A stretch of 64,000 nucleotides of DNA from NCBI GenBank assembly GCA_948579355.1, contig CAPAOV010000004.1:118797-182796 (forward strand). The letters are read 5' to 3'. Under the pieces are notes generated by a model, which did no database searches, was not told the DNA's origin, and worked only from the letters and a program-made list of their open reading frames with translations. This DNA is from an uncultured Eubacterium sp. Lineage in GTDB: Bacteria > Bacillota > Clostridia > Lachnospirales > Lachnospiraceae. The translations under genes were made by a program, and so were the position numbers. Positions 36,340 to 45,498 of this stretch are shown one piece after another (positions within the stretch are counted from its first letter, which is position 1; every line of letters begins with the position of its first letter).

Positions 36340-37785
36340 ATGATGAGGTCATTGTATTCCGGAATTTCCGGATTGAGAGTACATCAGACAAAGATGGATG
36401 TAATTGGTAATAATATTTCAAATGTAAATACAGTGGGATTTCGCGGGAGCGCCGTAAACTTTACTGACGTATTTTATCAGACGACACAGAGCGCTACCGG
36501 CCCGAATGCGGCGACCGGAGCTGCCGGTACGAATGCCACACAGATTGGTCTCGGCGCCAATGTAGCGGCAATCGCTGTGGATTTGAGCGGAACCGGTTCT
36601 ACCCAGCGTACAGACCGCGGAATGGACGTTATGATTAACGGAGACGCCTTTTTGATTGTGAGAAGCAATGGTAACGATTATTTTACTAAATCAGGCGCTT
36701 TAGATATCGATGCCAACGGTACGTTGTATTGTACGACAAACGGGGCGACTGTCCTTGGATGGGGAGTCGATGAAGATGGCGATATCAGAAAGGATAGTGT
36801 AAAGCCGTTGAAACTGATGGGCGGTGAACACGCTTATTCCGAGCCGAATGCGACGACGAGTGTTACCCTTTCCGGAAACGTAGACCAGAAAGATAAGCAG
36901 GTTGCCTTTAGTGAAGATGGCGTAGGGTATCCGATAGCCGTTGGTTTTTATGATAATTTAGGTAATTTATGTTGTGCCAAGCTTAGTATTATACAGACGG
37001 CCGTTGATTCGAACAATACTTATAGTGTCCGTGTGGATGATATTTTAGGGCCGGATAGTAAATCGTTATTAAAGCGGAAAGATGAAGCGACAGGCAATTA
37101 TGTATCGACCGAACAGGTAATTAACTTTAACGGTTTAGACCTTGGCGGTACGAATTATACGGTAGATCCGAGCAGCGGCGCCATTACTTTTGCAGGCCCG
37201 CCAGAATGGCCGGTATTGACATTTGATTCCGTGACTGGTCACTTTACGAGCGTGAGCAGTGAAGATGGCAATATACTTAACTTAAATCTCAGCGCCGAGG
37301 GCGCTCCGTATCCGGTCAGCGGCGTTGATATTGATTTCTCGGATTTGACAATGTATGCGACCGGACAGACCTGTAAGGTAAAACCGAACCGTGGAGATAA
37401 AAATAACGAGGGCGGCGGAAATGCTGCCGGCAGCCTCAATGGTTTTGCCATCCAGACAGACGGAAAGATTTACGGTGTGTACAGCAATGGCGACAAAAAA
37501 TTATTAGGACAGATTGCCGTGGCGACATTTGCCAATCCATCCGGTTTGGAGGCGGTAGGAAACAGCTTGTATGCTTCTACCCTGAACTCCGGTGATTTCG
37601 ACGGTATCGGTATTGATATTTCAGAAGTCGGCAAATTCTCCGTCGGAGCATTGGAAATGTCAGACGTGGATTTGGCAACGGAATTTACAAATATGATTAC
37701 GACACAGCGTGGTTTTCAGGCAAATTCCCGTGTCATCACGACCTCTGACTCAATGTTGGAAGAACTTGTTAATCTGAAACGATAA
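36340..37785 (+). CDS. flgE: Flagellar hook protein FlgE
   Basis: The 481-residue protein starts MMRSLYSGISGLRVHQTKMD and continues VIGNNISNVNTVGFRGSAV, the axial-protein N-terminal motif. It carries DRGMDVMINGDAFLIVRSNG and ends with EFTNMITTQRGFQANSRVIT and a SMLEELVNLKR helix. The length is typical for a Gram-positive hook protein. The start has ggagggtg upstream. A hairpin with T run just after the stop suggests this gene ends the first flagellar transcription unit. Confidence 0.96.
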   Translation: MMRSLYSGISGLRVHQTKMDVIGNNISNVNTVGFRGSAVNFTDVFYQTTQSATGPNAATGAAGTNATQIGLGANVAAIAVDLSGTGSTQRTDRGMDVMINGDAFLIVRSNGNDYFTKSGALDIDANGTLYCTTNGATVLGWGVDEDGDIRKDSVKPLKLMGGEHAYSEPNATTSVTLSGNVDQKDKQVAFSEDGVGYPIAVGFYDNLGNLCCAKLSIIQTAVDSNNTYSVRVDDILGPDSKSLLKRKDEATGNYVSTEQVINFNGLDLGGTNYTVDPSSGAITFAGPPEWPVLTFDSVTGHFTSVSSEDGNILNLNLSAEGAPYPVSGVDIDFSDLTMYATGQTCKVKPNRGDKNNEGGGNAAGSLNGFAIQTDGKIYGVYSNGDKKLLGQIAVATFANPSGLEAVGNSLYASTLNSGDFDGIGIDISEVGKFSVGALEMSDVDLATEFTNMITTQRGFQANSRVITTSDSMLEELVNLKR

Positions 37786-37809
37786 TTGTAATCAAAGACA
37801 ATAATATAT

Positions 37810-37837
37810 GGGTGATTGCTTTTGCGGTCACCCTTTT
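37810..37837 (+). terminator. Probable terminator after flgE
   Basis: GGGTGA (37810-37815) and TCACCC (37828-37833) form a perfect 6-base stem with a 12-base loop, followed by TTTT. It begins about 25 bases after the flgE stop. Confidence 0.55.
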
Positions 37838-37849
37838 CCCATGTGATTT

Positions 37850-37891
37850 CTTAGCCTGACGGCAGGGTTTACTTGCTGCTGTCAGGCTAAG
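37850..37891. repeat. Long palindrome between flgE and flbD
   Basis: Two 16-base arms (37850-37865 and 37876-37891) pair at 15 of 16 positions around a 10-base loop. There is no T run on either side, so it is not a standard terminator. The inner 32 bases (37855-37886) resemble 11011-11042 at 22 of 32 positions, including the shared loop bases ACTTG. Confidence 0.7.
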
Positions 37892-37962
37892 AAAATGTGA
37901 ACCGGGAGCGGCAGTAATTTGCAGTTTCCCGAACAAAAAAACGTTTGGAATGGAGAATTCTT

Positions 37963-38184
37963 ATGATTGAAGTGACAAGATTAAACGGAGGTGTACTGAC
38001 GGTTAATCACTATTTGATTGAGACGGTGGAGGAAACGCCGGATACGGTCATTACATTGACGACAGGGAAAAAATTAGTCGTAAAAGAGAGCAGGCTGGAG
38101 ATTCACGAAAGAGTGAAATCGTATGAAAAGGAAGTCTTCTCTTCTTCTGCGGACATTTCAACAAAGAATTCAAAAAAAATGTAA
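37963..38184 (+). CDS. flbD: Flagellar protein FlbD
   Basis: The start is ATG 37963 after tggagaat. The 73-residue product opens MIEVTRLNGGVLTVNHYLIE, followed by TVEETPDTVITLTTGKKLVV, the small FlbD family pattern seen between flgE and motA/fliL in Firmicutes. The function is not well defined. The Ser-rich tail after residue 60 is not conserved. Confidence 0.85.
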   Translation: MIEVTRLNGGVLTVNHYLIETVEETPDTVITLTTGKKLVVKESRLEIHERVKSYEKEVFSSSADISTKNSKKM

Positions 38185-38191
38185 AAGAAAG

Positions 38192-38220
38192 TAGACAAAA
38201 AGACAAAAATTTAGTAGAAT
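38192..38220 (+). promoter_or_regulatory. Putative sigma-A promoter before motA
   Basis: TAGACA (38192-38197), 17 bases and TAGAAT (38215-38220), ending 53 bases before motA. With the terminator after flgE this would start a second flagellar transcription unit. Confidence 0.5.
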
Positions 38221-38273
38221 TGTATGAGTAAGAATTATCTGAAACATATTGTAAGACATAAGGTGGTGTAAAT

Positions 38274-39077
38274 TTGGATTTAGCTACATTAATAGGTATT
38301 TTCGGTTGTGCAGGCGCCGTTTTTTATGGTATTGTCTCTGGTGATCAGGGTATGGCTGCTCTTGGAAATTTCTGGGATCAGGCTTCTATATTGATTACGG
38401 TTATCGGCTCCTTTATGTGTTTGATGACTATGTCAGAGAGTATTGGTGATTTCGTCGGTTCCCTAAAGACGTTCCTGCTGACGACAAAAGTGATGGAGAG
38501 CAGCGAGGGAGAAACGATACATACCATTATAGATTTGGCGAATGTGGCCAGAAAAGAGGGGCTCCTCCAGTTAGAAGAAGCGGCGGGAGACATTAACGAT
38601 GAGTTTCTGAAAAAAGGTATCATGCTTATTGTAGACGGTACGGACCAGGAGCTTGTGACAAGTATTCTGGAGACGGAGCTTGCCTACATAGAACAGCGAC
38701 ACAGTAAGAAAGTGGCCTTTTGGGACAATCTGGCTGCGATGGGACCTGCCTGGGGTATGATTGGTACGCTGATTGGATTGATTAACATGTTGAAACTGTT
38801 AGACGACCCGAGTACCATCGGTCCGAACATGGCGGTGGCCCTGATTACGACACTGTATGGTTCCCTGCTTGCCAACTGGATTGCCATTCCGGTGGCAACA
38901 AAGCTTCGCGCGAGAAACAGAAAAGAAATTATGTTAAAAGAAGTTGTCTGCGAGGGAATCCTTTCGATACAGGCGGGAGAAAATCCTCGTGTTATTGAAG
39001 AAAAGCTGAAGTCTTTCCTTGCGCCTAGTGCCCGTAATGAAGTGCTTGGTGGAAACGAGCAAGGTGGTGACGCTTAA
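38274..39077 (+). CDS. motA: Flagellar motor stator protein MotA
   Basis: A TTG start at 38274 follows aaggtggtg. The 267-residue protein has four membrane segments. The MotA/TolQ signature near residue 150-205 (LAAMGPAWGMIGTLIGLINM; MAVALITTLYGSLLANWIAI) holds the conserved prolines and channel helices. A cytoplasmic loop carries the charged residues that meet FliG. It forms the ion-conducting stator with MotB, whose start overlaps its stop by one base. Confidence 0.95.
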   Translation: MDLATLIGIFGCAGAVFYGIVSGDQGMAALGNFWDQASILITVIGSFMCLMTMSESIGDFVGSLKTFLLTTKVMESSEGETIHTIIDLANVARKEGLLQLEEAAGDINDEFLKKGIMLIVDGTDQELVTSILETELAYIEQRHSKKVAFWDNLAAMGPAWGMIGTLIGLINMLKLLDDPSTIGPNMAVALITTLYGSLLANWIAIPVATKLRARNRKEIMLKEVVCEGILSIQAGENPRVIEEKLKSFLAPSARNEVLGGNEQGGDA

Positions 39078-39949
39078 TGGCAAGAAAGAAACAGGAAGAA
39101 GAAAAAGGTGTTGAAGCAGGATGGATGAATACCTTTGCCGATTTGATGAACCTGCTCCTTTGTTTTTTCGTTCTTTTGTTTTCGATGTCTACGGTAGACG
39201 CTGATAAGTACGAGCAGTTAGTTACTTCCATGACGGAAAGTATAAATATTTTTGATAAGGGAGGTTCTTCCATCGGAGAGGGCGCTTTTGTCTCCAGTGG
39301 AACCGACCAGTTGATTTCCGTGGAACAATATTTTAACGAGTATGAGAATCCGGGCGAAAGTACGGAAGTCAAAGAAGATGAGTCTAAAAGAACGGACGTT
39401 GACGGCAATCCGCAGCCGAATGATTCGCCGGACGAGGATCCCTCGAATGCAGAAAAGCAGTATCAGGCGAAAAAGGCGGCCGAACAAAAGGCAAAAGCGG
39501 ATGAATTATATGGACGTGTGAATGATGATGCCAATCGGCAGAATGTTGAAGACAAAATCAACATAAACATTGATAAAGACAATCAATATGTACAGATTTC
39601 TTTAAATGGCGCCCTGCTGTTTGATACCGGAGAGGTGGACATTAAGAAGAGCGTAATCCCTCTTATGAGCAAAGTGGGTGATATTTTGAAACAGTATTCC
39701 ACTCACCGCATTAAGATTGAGGGACACACGGATAATGTACCGATTTCCGGCAGATACAGGAATAATATGCTGTTGTCGACGGCTCGTGCCAATTCGGTAT
39801 TTGAATATTTAAAAGATGTAAAAAAGATTTCTCCTAAATCAATGGAGACTTCCGGATTTGGCGAATACAAACCGGTAGCGTCTAATAAGACGGCAAAAGG
39901 GCGTGCTCAAAACCGTCGTGTGGAAATAAAAATTTATACGGACAAGTAA
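39077..39949 (+). CDS. motB: Flagellar motor stator protein MotB
   Basis: The 290-residue product has a single N-terminal membrane helix containing the ion-binding Asp (WMNTFADLMNLLLCFFVLLF, residues about 17-36). A long acidic linker (80-150) precedes a C-terminal OmpA-like domain (RIKIEGHTDNVPISGRYRNN near residue 213) that grips peptidoglycan. It anchors the stator. Translation is coupled to motA. Confidence 0.95.
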   Translation: MARKKQEEEKGVEAGWMNTFADLMNLLLCFFVLLFSMSTVDADKYEQLVTSMTESINIFDKGGSSIGEGAFVSSGTDQLISVEQYFNEYENPGESTEVKEDESKRTDVDGNPQPNDSPDEDPSNAEKQYQAKKAAEQKAKADELYGRVNDDANRQNVEDKININIDKDNQYVQISLNGALLFDTGEVDIKKSVIPLMSKVGDILKQYSTHRIKIEGHTDNVPISGRYRNNMLLSTARANSVFEYLKDVKKISPKSMETSGFGEYKPVASNKTAKGRAQNRRVEIKIYTDK

Positions 39950-39970
39950 GGAAATCAGGAGGGAATATCA

Positions 39971-40486
39971 ATGAAAAAAAATATACTTACAATTATTATC
40001 ATGGCGGCAACGCTTATTAATGTTGTGCTGTCGGTTGTATTGGTATTTGCCGTAATGCCGGCGATGAATAAGACGAGCGCCTTAGTTGACAAAGTGTCTT
40101 CCGTCATTGATTTGGAGATTGAAGACCCCAATGCGGAAGAAGAAGAGTACACGATGTCGGATTTGAAGACATATTTGAAAAAATATGACACTACCGTCAA
40201 TATCAATCTGAAAAAAGATTCCGGTGACGATACGAATCACTACGTGCAGTTAAACGGCTGGGTGCTTTCCTTTAACAGCAATGCAGATGATTACGACACG
40301 GTAAACGAACTTGTTCAGACGAACGACGTATATGTGGATGATATTGTAAAAGAGACGATTGGAAGTTTTACTGTTTCTACGATTGATGTCGCCAAAGTAA
40401 AGACAGAGATTATTAAGAAGATTCAGGAAAAATATAACACAAAGGCAATTGTTTCGATTTCATTGACCGACTTCCTGAAAGTTTGA
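39971..40486 (+). CDS. fliL: Flagellar basal body-associated protein FliL
   Basis: The 171-residue protein has one N-terminal membrane segment (ILTIIIMAATLINVVLSVVL) and an extracytoplasmic domain ending in KVKTEIIKKIQEKYNTKAIV and SISLTDFLKV, consistent with the SPFH-like FliL fold. FliL rings support stator function. The identification rests on size, topology and location between motB and fliM. A 100-base AT-rich gap follows, in which no good promoter was found. Confidence 0.82.
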   Translation: MKKNILTIIIMAATLINVVLSVVLVFAVMPAMNKTSALVDKVSSVIDLEIEDPNAEEEEYTMSDLKTYLKKYDTTVNINLKKDSGDDTNHYVQLNGWVLSFNSNADDYDTVNELVQTNDVYVDDIVKETIGSFTVSTIDVAKVKTEIIKKIQEKYNTKAIVSISLTDFLKV

Positions 40487-40588
40487 TGTTAATGGCATTG
40501 CAAAAAAAGTACTTTATGTTATCTGATAAATATGTTATGATAAGAAAAGATGTAATTATCTGAAGCTAGATGAGTGAGGTGAGAATGT

Positions 40589-41566
40589 ATGGGCGACGTG
40601 TTATCGCAAAATGAGATAGACAATTTGTTGTCTGCCTTGAATAGCGGTGAATTTGACCCCAACGACGCTGGCGAAGTGGAAGAGAAGCAGGTTAAGGATT
40701 ATGATTTTGCCAGACCGTCCAAATTCTCAAAAGAACATTTGCGTACGCTGGTATTTATTTCCGAACATTATGCCAGATTGCTTTCGACCAATCTTCCTGT
40801 ATATCTGAGAAAGAATGTGCAAGTGGAAGTAATGCATTCGGAGGCGGCTACTTATCAGGAGTTTTCGAACTCATTATCCAATCCGGTTTTGTTAGGCGTC
40901 GTCAATTTCGCACCGTTAGAGGGAAATGTGATTTTGGAGCTTGCTACCGGGCTCGGGTATGCGATTGTAGACCGTATGCTCGGCGGCGATGGACAGCCGT
41001 TGAGCAAGAGCAGGGAATTTACGGAAATCGAATTAACTATTATCGAACGGATTATGGTTATTTGTACGAACCTGCTTGTGGAGCCATGGCAGAGTGTACA
41101 GTTGTTGGAGCCGACGCTTGAGAGAATTGAAACAAATTCCCAGTTTGCCCAGTTTGTAACGCCGAATGAGATGACTTCGATTATCACGATGAATATTAAA
41201 ATTGGTGAAGTCGAGGGTCTGATGAATATTTGTATTCCATTTGCTGTGCTGGAACCGGTTATTGATAAAGTAAATACGAAATATTGGTATTCTACGACGA
41301 CGGAGACGGAAGAAGGAGCTTACCGCGAGTTTCTCGAAGAGACATTGCAGCGTGCCAGAATTCCGGTGCGGGCTATTATGGGGCGGAGCGCCATTTCTGT
41401 CAATGATTTTATACACCTGAAGCCGGGGGATGTCATTAAGGTAGACACGGGAATTGAAGATGAATTGGATGTTTATGTTGGAAATATTAAGAAATTTTCT
41501 GCTATACCGGGGGCCTACGAGGACTCCTATGCAGTCAAAATAAAAACAATCTATAGAGAGGAGTAA
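40589..41566 (+). CDS. fliM: Flagellar motor switch protein FliM
   Basis: The 325-residue protein begins MGDVLSQNEIDNLLSALNSG, the CheY-P-binding N-terminal motif. It has the CheC-like middle domain with AIVDRMLGGDGQPLSKSREF and ELTIIERIM, and a C-terminal SpoA domain (DFIHLKPGDVIKVDTGIEDE). It forms the C-ring with FliG and FliY. It is separated from fliY by four bases. Confidence 0.97.
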   Translation: MGDVLSQNEIDNLLSALNSGEFDPNDAGEVEEKQVKDYDFARPSKFSKEHLRTLVFISEHYARLLSTNLPVYLRKNVQVEVMHSEAATYQEFSNSLSNPVLLGVVNFAPLEGNVILELATGLGYAIVDRMLGGDGQPLSKSREFTEIELTIIERIMVICTNLLVEPWQSVQLLEPTLERIETNSQFAQFVTPNEMTSIITMNIKIGEVEGLMNICIPFAVLEPVIDKVNTKYWYSTTTETEEGAYREFLEETLQRARIPVRAIMGRSAISVNDFIHLKPGDVIKVDTGIEDELDVYVGNIKKFSAIPGAYEDSYAVKIKTIYREE

Positions 41567-41570
41567 TGCA

Positions 41571-42767
41571 ATGGACGGAATGTTATCGCAGGAAGAAATC
41601 AATGCGTTGTTGGGCGGAATGGATACAGACGCCGCACCTGAAGAAGAGACAACAACCGAGGATGCGCAATCTTCCGTTGCTGTTTCAGGTTCCGAAATGC
41701 TGACTCCGGAAGAGACAGATGGACTAGGAGAAATTGCGAATATAAGTATGGGGACAGCGGCTACTACGTTGTCGATACTTGTGAACAACCGAGTGGATAT
41801 TACCACACCCTCCGTTGCCTATACAACGATGGAGGAGTTAGCCGAGAAAAAAGGTGCTCCCGTTGTATTTATTTATATTTCTTATCGTGCCGGTCTTCAA
41901 GGAAATAACGTTCTGATTTTAAAAGAGAGGGACGTAAAAGTAATTACCGACTTGATGATGGGTGGAGATGGAACAAATATTGAAACTGAATTGAACGATC
42001 TTCATCTGAGCGCTATATGCGAAGCGATGAATCAGATGATGGGGTCAGCGGCCACGTCAATGTCATCCATGATTAACGAGATGGTTGATATCAGTCCTCC
42101 TACGGCGACGCGTATTGATTTCGGCGATGGGTTGGAAAATGCAGGTCTTATGGATATGGCGGGCCAGACTTTTGTGGAAGTTTCATTTAGGATGGAAATT
42201 GGTGATTTGGTAGACAGTGAGATTATGCAGTTATATCCGATTGAGTTTGCCAGAATGGTATATCACCAGTTTATGAGTGTGACACAGGGAGGAGCGCCGG
42301 AACAGGAAGCACAGGCAGCTCCGGAACCAGCACCAGCTCCGACACCGGCGCCACAGCCGATGCCGCAGCAGCCGGTAGAAGCACAGCCGGCGCCACAGAT
42401 GCAGGCAGGAATGCAGCAACAACCGATGGCAGCAGCGCAGCCTATGTATGCGATGCCGCCGCAGGATATCAATATACAACCGGCACAATTTCAAAACTTT
42501 AATCAAATGCCGAACTTAGACGGTATTGCACCGGAAAATATTGATTTGATTATGGATGTTCCGCTCGAAGTAACAGTTGAGCTGGGAAGAACAAGCAAAT
42601 CAATAAAAGATATTTTGGATTTCTCTCCGGGTACAATTATCGAATTGGATAAGTTGGCAGGTGAGCCGATTGATGTTCTGGTAAACGGTAAGTTCGTTGC
42701 AAAAGGTGAAGTTGTTGTAATTGAAGAAAGTTTCGGTATTCGTGTTACCGAGATTATAAAAGATTAA
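41571..42767 (+). CDS. fliY: Flagellar motor switch phosphatase FliY
   Basis: The 398-residue product starts with a FliM-like CheY-binding peptide (MDGMLSQEEINALLGGMD). A CheC-type domain follows with two E-x2-N phosphatase sites (LGEIANISMGTAATTL near residue 51 and AICEAMNQMMGSAATSM near 150). A Pro/Gln/Ala-rich linker (about 240-305) leads to a C-terminal SpoA/FliN domain (DVPLEVTVELGRTSKSIKDI). It thus combines a C-ring subunit with CheY-P phosphatase activity. Both catalytic sites look intact. Confidence 0.95.
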   Translation: MDGMLSQEEINALLGGMDTDAAPEEETTTEDAQSSVAVSGSEMLTPEETDGLGEIANISMGTAATTLSILVNNRVDITTPSVAYTTMEELAEKKGAPVVFIYISYRAGLQGNNVLILKERDVKVITDLMMGGDGTNIETELNDLHLSAICEAMNQMMGSAATSMSSMINEMVDISPPTATRIDFGDGLENAGLMDMAGQTFVEVSFRMEIGDLVDSEIMQLYPIEFARMVYHQFMSVTQGGAPEQEAQAAPEPAPAPTPAPQPMPQQPVEAQPAPQMQAGMQQQPMAAAQPMYAMPPQDINIQPAQFQNFNQMPNLDGIAPENIDLIMDVPLEVTVELGRTSKSIKDILDFSPGTIIELDKLAGEPIDVLVNGKFVAKGEVVVIEESFGIRVTEIIKD

Positions 42768-42785
42768 AAATGGAGGAGAATAACA

Positions 42786-43148
42786 ATGGCAAAGAGTGTT
42801 TTAATATGTGATGATGCGGCTTTTATGAGAGTCATGATTAAAGATATTTTGACAAAAAACGGTTACGAGGTAGCTGGAGAAGCCGAAAATGGTGTCAAAG
42901 CAGTAGAAAAATACAATGAGACAAAACCTGACCTTGTTATGATGGATATTACCATGCCGGAGATGGATGGTATTCAGGCTCTCAAAAAAATTCGGGAATC
43001 CGATGCCGGAGCAACGGTTATTATGTGTTCCGCAATGGGTCAGCAGGCAATGGTTATCGAATCAATTCAGTCCGGCGCCAAGGATTTCATTGTAAAACCT
43101 TTTCAGGCTGACCGTGTTTTGGAAGCTGTGAAAAAGGCTGTTGGTTAA
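42786..43148 (+). CDS. cheY: Chemotaxis response regulator CheY
   Basis: This single-domain receiver of 120 residues has the acidic pair in VLICDDAAFMRVMIKDIL, the phospho-acceptor Asp in DLVMMDITMPEMDGIQALK (near residue 54), the switch Ser in IMCSAMGQQAMV and Lys in FIVKPFQ. When phosphorylated by CheA it binds FliM and FliY. It is embedded between fliY and fliO as in Bacillus. The ribosome site is tggaggag. Confidence 0.97.
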   Translation: MAKSVLICDDAAFMRVMIKDILTKNGYEVAGEAENGVKAVEKYNETKPDLVMMDITMPEMDGIQALKKIRESDAGATVIMCSAMGQQAMVIESIQSGAKDFIVKPFQADRVLEAVKKAVG

Positions 43149-43150
43149 TT

Positions 43151-43492
43151 ATGACATGGAGCAGTTTCGGGCAACTGTTAGTGCTTGTTTTCATATTCAT
43201 TATTGTACTGGCGGTCACTTATTATTTTACTAAGTGGGTTGCTAAGTCGGGAATGGTGCAGTCACAGTCAGCGAATATAAAAGTTGTGGAGACTTTTAAA
43301 ATTGCAGCCGGTAAGTATATTCAGATTATCCAATTGGGAAATAAGTATTATGCAATCGGAGTGACGAAAGACACCATTACCTTTCTGACGTCATTAGAGG
43401 GAGACCAATTAGATTTGGAGCCGAGTGGTGTTTCACGTCAAAAGGTTTCCTTCCGGGACTTGTTAGAGCGAATGTATCAAAATAAAAAATGA
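43151..43492 (+). CDS. fliO: Flagellar export apparatus protein FliO
   Basis: The 113-residue protein has one N-terminal membrane helix (LLVLVFIFIIVLAVTYYFTK) and a small soluble domain with VVETFKIAAGKYIQIIQLGN and KYYAIGVTKDTITFL, the FliO beta-strand pattern. FliO assists assembly of FliP. The start is two bases after cheY and lacks a clear ribosome site, so it may depend on coupled translation. Confidence 0.85.
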   Translation: MTWSSFGQLLVLVFIFIIVLAVTYYFTKWVAKSGMVQSQSANIKVVETFKIAAGKYIQIIQLGNKYYAIGVTKDTITFLTSLEGDQLDLEPSGVSRQKVSFRDLLERMYQNKK

Positions 43493-43529
43493 GCCGCATG
43501 ATAAATAGAAAAAGAAAAGGTTGGTATTT

Positions 43530-44393
43530 ATGAAAAAACAGGAAAGGGCACGTCAGATTTCGATTGGAATGATTGTTCTGTTTGCGCTACTGTGTATATT
43601 AACCTTTTTTTGTGCTACAAAGGTTTATGTGCAGGCAAAGCCGGTGCCTTCGAGCGCCGATACGAATGAGAGGTCCGGAAGTTCGAGAGGGGAAGTACAG
43701 GACCCGGATTCTCCACAGGATTTCCAATTTAATATTACGTCTAACGCAGGCAGTTCGAGTTTATCGGCAAGTATGCGGATGCTGCTTGTTTTAACGTTAT
43801 TGTCGCTGGCGCCATTCCTGCTTATTATGGTGACGTCTTTTGCGAGAATTATTGTAGTGCTGCATTTTTTGCGTTCGGCGTTAGGTACACAGTCGTCGCC
43901 GCCTAATCAGGTATTGGTAGGTTTGGCGCTTTTTCTTACATTGTTTATTATGAGTCCGGTAATCGCGCAGGTAAATTCCGAGTGTATCCAGCCTTTTGAC
44001 AAAGGGCAGATGACACAGGAAGAGGCTTTGAATGCCGGTTTGAAGCCGATTCGTAGATTCATGTTTGAGCAGACAAGCAGGAAAGATATCCGGCTGTTTT
44101 TACAGATTCAGAAAAAGACGGATAATGTCTCGGTAGATAAGGAAGAAGAAATTCCGACGCTTGTCTTAATACCGGCTTTTATGATTAGTGAATTGAGGAC
44201 CGCATTTATTATCGGTTTCTTATTATATTTACCATTTATAGTTATTGACATGGTGGTAGCGTCAACTCTGATGTCTATGGGTATGATGATGCTTCCTCCG
44301 ACGACAATTTCCATGCCGTTTAAGATTCTGCTATTTGTACTGGCAGATGGATGGAACTTGGTAATTGGACAAGTCGTTAAAACCTTTTACTGA
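43530..44393 (+). CDS. fliP: Flagellar export gate protein FliP
   Basis: The start is ATG 43530. The 287-residue product has a cleavable-looking N-terminal signal, a Ser-rich spacer, then the conserved core: LVLTLLSLAPFLLIMVTSFA, RIIVVLHFLRSALGTQSSPP and NQVLVGLALFLTLFIMSPVI. The C-terminal helices carry STLMSMGMMMLPPTTISMPF. FliP forms the central ring of the export gate with FliQ and FliR. Confidence 0.96.
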   Translation: MKKQERARQISIGMIVLFALLCILTFFCATKVYVQAKPVPSSADTNERSGSSRGEVQDPDSPQDFQFNITSNAGSSSLSASMRMLLVLTLLSLAPFLLIMVTSFARIIVVLHFLRSALGTQSSPPNQVLVGLALFLTLFIMSPVIAQVNSECIQPFDKGQMTQEEALNAGLKPIRRFMFEQTSRKDIRLFLQIQKKTDNVSVDKEEEIPTLVLIPAFMISELRTAFIIGFLLYLPFIVIDMVVASTLMSMGMMMLPPTTISMPFKILLFVLADGWNLVIGQVVKTFY

Positions 44394-44407
44394 CGGGAGG
44401 CAATGGA

Positions 44408-44680
44408 ATGACAGATGCAGATGTATTAGATATTACCATTGATATGATTTGGTGTATTATAAAATGTGCCGCGCCGTTATTGTTAGTATCGTTGATTGTT
44501 GGTCTGGCTGTCAGTATATTTCAGACAATAACATCAATACAGGAACAGACGCTCACTTTTGTTCCTAAATTATTGGCTATTTTTATTACTTTAATGCTTT
44601 GCGGCGGTTGGATTATGGATAACTGCGTAGATTTTTTGGTAGATTTATCCAATAAGTTTGCTGTTTTTGCTGGAGGCTGA
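44408..44680 (+). CDS. fliQ: Flagellar export gate protein FliQ
   Basis: This 90-residue two-helix membrane protein has the FliQ pattern APLLLVSLIVGLAVSIFQTI followed by TSIQEQTLTFVPKLLAIFIT. The ribosome site is gggaggca. It assembles around the FliP-FliR core. fliR begins two bases after its stop. Confidence 0.95.
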   Translation: MTDADVLDITIDMIWCIIKCAAPLLLVSLIVGLAVSIFQTITSIQEQTLTFVPKLLAIFITLMLCGGWIMDNCVDFLVDLSNKFAVFAGG

Positions 44681-44682
44681 AA

Positions 44683-45456
44683 ATGACGTTTACGGTAGAA
44701 AATTTAGAATTTTATCTTCTCGTTCTCGTCCGTGTGTCCGCTTTAGTTATGACAGCGCCGTTTTTTAGTTATAATTCTGTTCCGGTGCGGGTGCGGGCGG
44801 CCATGAGTGTGTTTCTTTCGCTTGTGCTAATTCCGATAATTCCGGTTATTGATTTAAACTACGCCGGTGTCGTGGGGTATTCGGTGCTGATATTAAAAGA
44901 GACGCTGATTGGCTTTACGCTTGGCTTCATGTGCAATATGTGTTTTTTCATCGTCAGTTTTTCCGGACAGCTTATGGATATGGAAATGGGACTGTCGATG
45001 GCGAGTATGTTCGACCCCATGACCAATACGCAGATTTCCGTGACCGGTAATATTTATAACTATTTGCTTATGCTGATGATGGTAGTGACAAATATGCACT
45101 ACTATATTGTACGGGCCATTGCGGACTCGTTTACTTATTTTAATATCGGGAAAGCGATTTTTCCAATCGCAGACATAAAAAATCTTGTGGTGGATTTTAT
45201 CGGCAGCTATTTCATTATTGGCTTTCGCATTATTTTGCCGGTATTCTGCTGTATGCTGTTAATCAATGTTGTTCTTGGCGTGCTTGCCAAAGCGGCGCCG
45301 CAGATGAATATGTTTGTCGTGGGTTTGCAGATAAAAGTTTTAGTAGGACTGATTGTATTAGTATTAATATTACAAAGTTTTCCGATGGTGGCAGATTATA
45401 TATTTGATGAAATGAAAGAAGTTATTACCAATGTAATTCACGTTTTTACGCCATAG
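44683..45456 (+). CDS. fliR: Flagellar export gate protein FliR
   Basis: The 257-residue membrane protein has six or more hydrophobic segments. FliR landmarks are LVRVSALVMTAPFFSYNSVP near the start, LKETLIGFTLGFMCNMCFFI, and GLSMASMFDPMTNTQISVTG. The ribosome site ctggaggct lies in the end of fliQ. It completes the FliPQR gate. Confidence 0.95.
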   Translation: MTFTVENLEFYLLVLVRVSALVMTAPFFSYNSVPVRVRAAMSVFLSLVLIPIIPVIDLNYAGVVGYSVLILKETLIGFTLGFMCNMCFFIVSFSGQLMDMEMGLSMASMFDPMTNTQISVTGNIYNYLLMLMMVVTNMHYYIVRAIADSFTYFNIGKAIFPIADIKNLVVDFIGSYFIIGFRIILPVFCCMLLINVVLGVLAKAAPQMNMFVVGLQIKVLVGLIVLVLILQSFPMVADYIFDEMKEVITNVIHVFTP

Positions 45457-45498
45457 CAGACGGAATAATGGAAAAATAGTTGGGAAATGGGGATTTCT

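Noticed and set aside
40487..40588. A sigma-D promoter in the AT-rich gap before fliM
   Set aside because: No TAAA plus GCCGATAA-like pair at proper spacing was found; TATGATAA alone is not enough.
41033..41806. A 257-codon open frame on the minus strand
   Set aside because: It lies antisense over the certain genes fliM and fliY, has no ribosome site and an unlikely composition; it is a shadow of their codon use.
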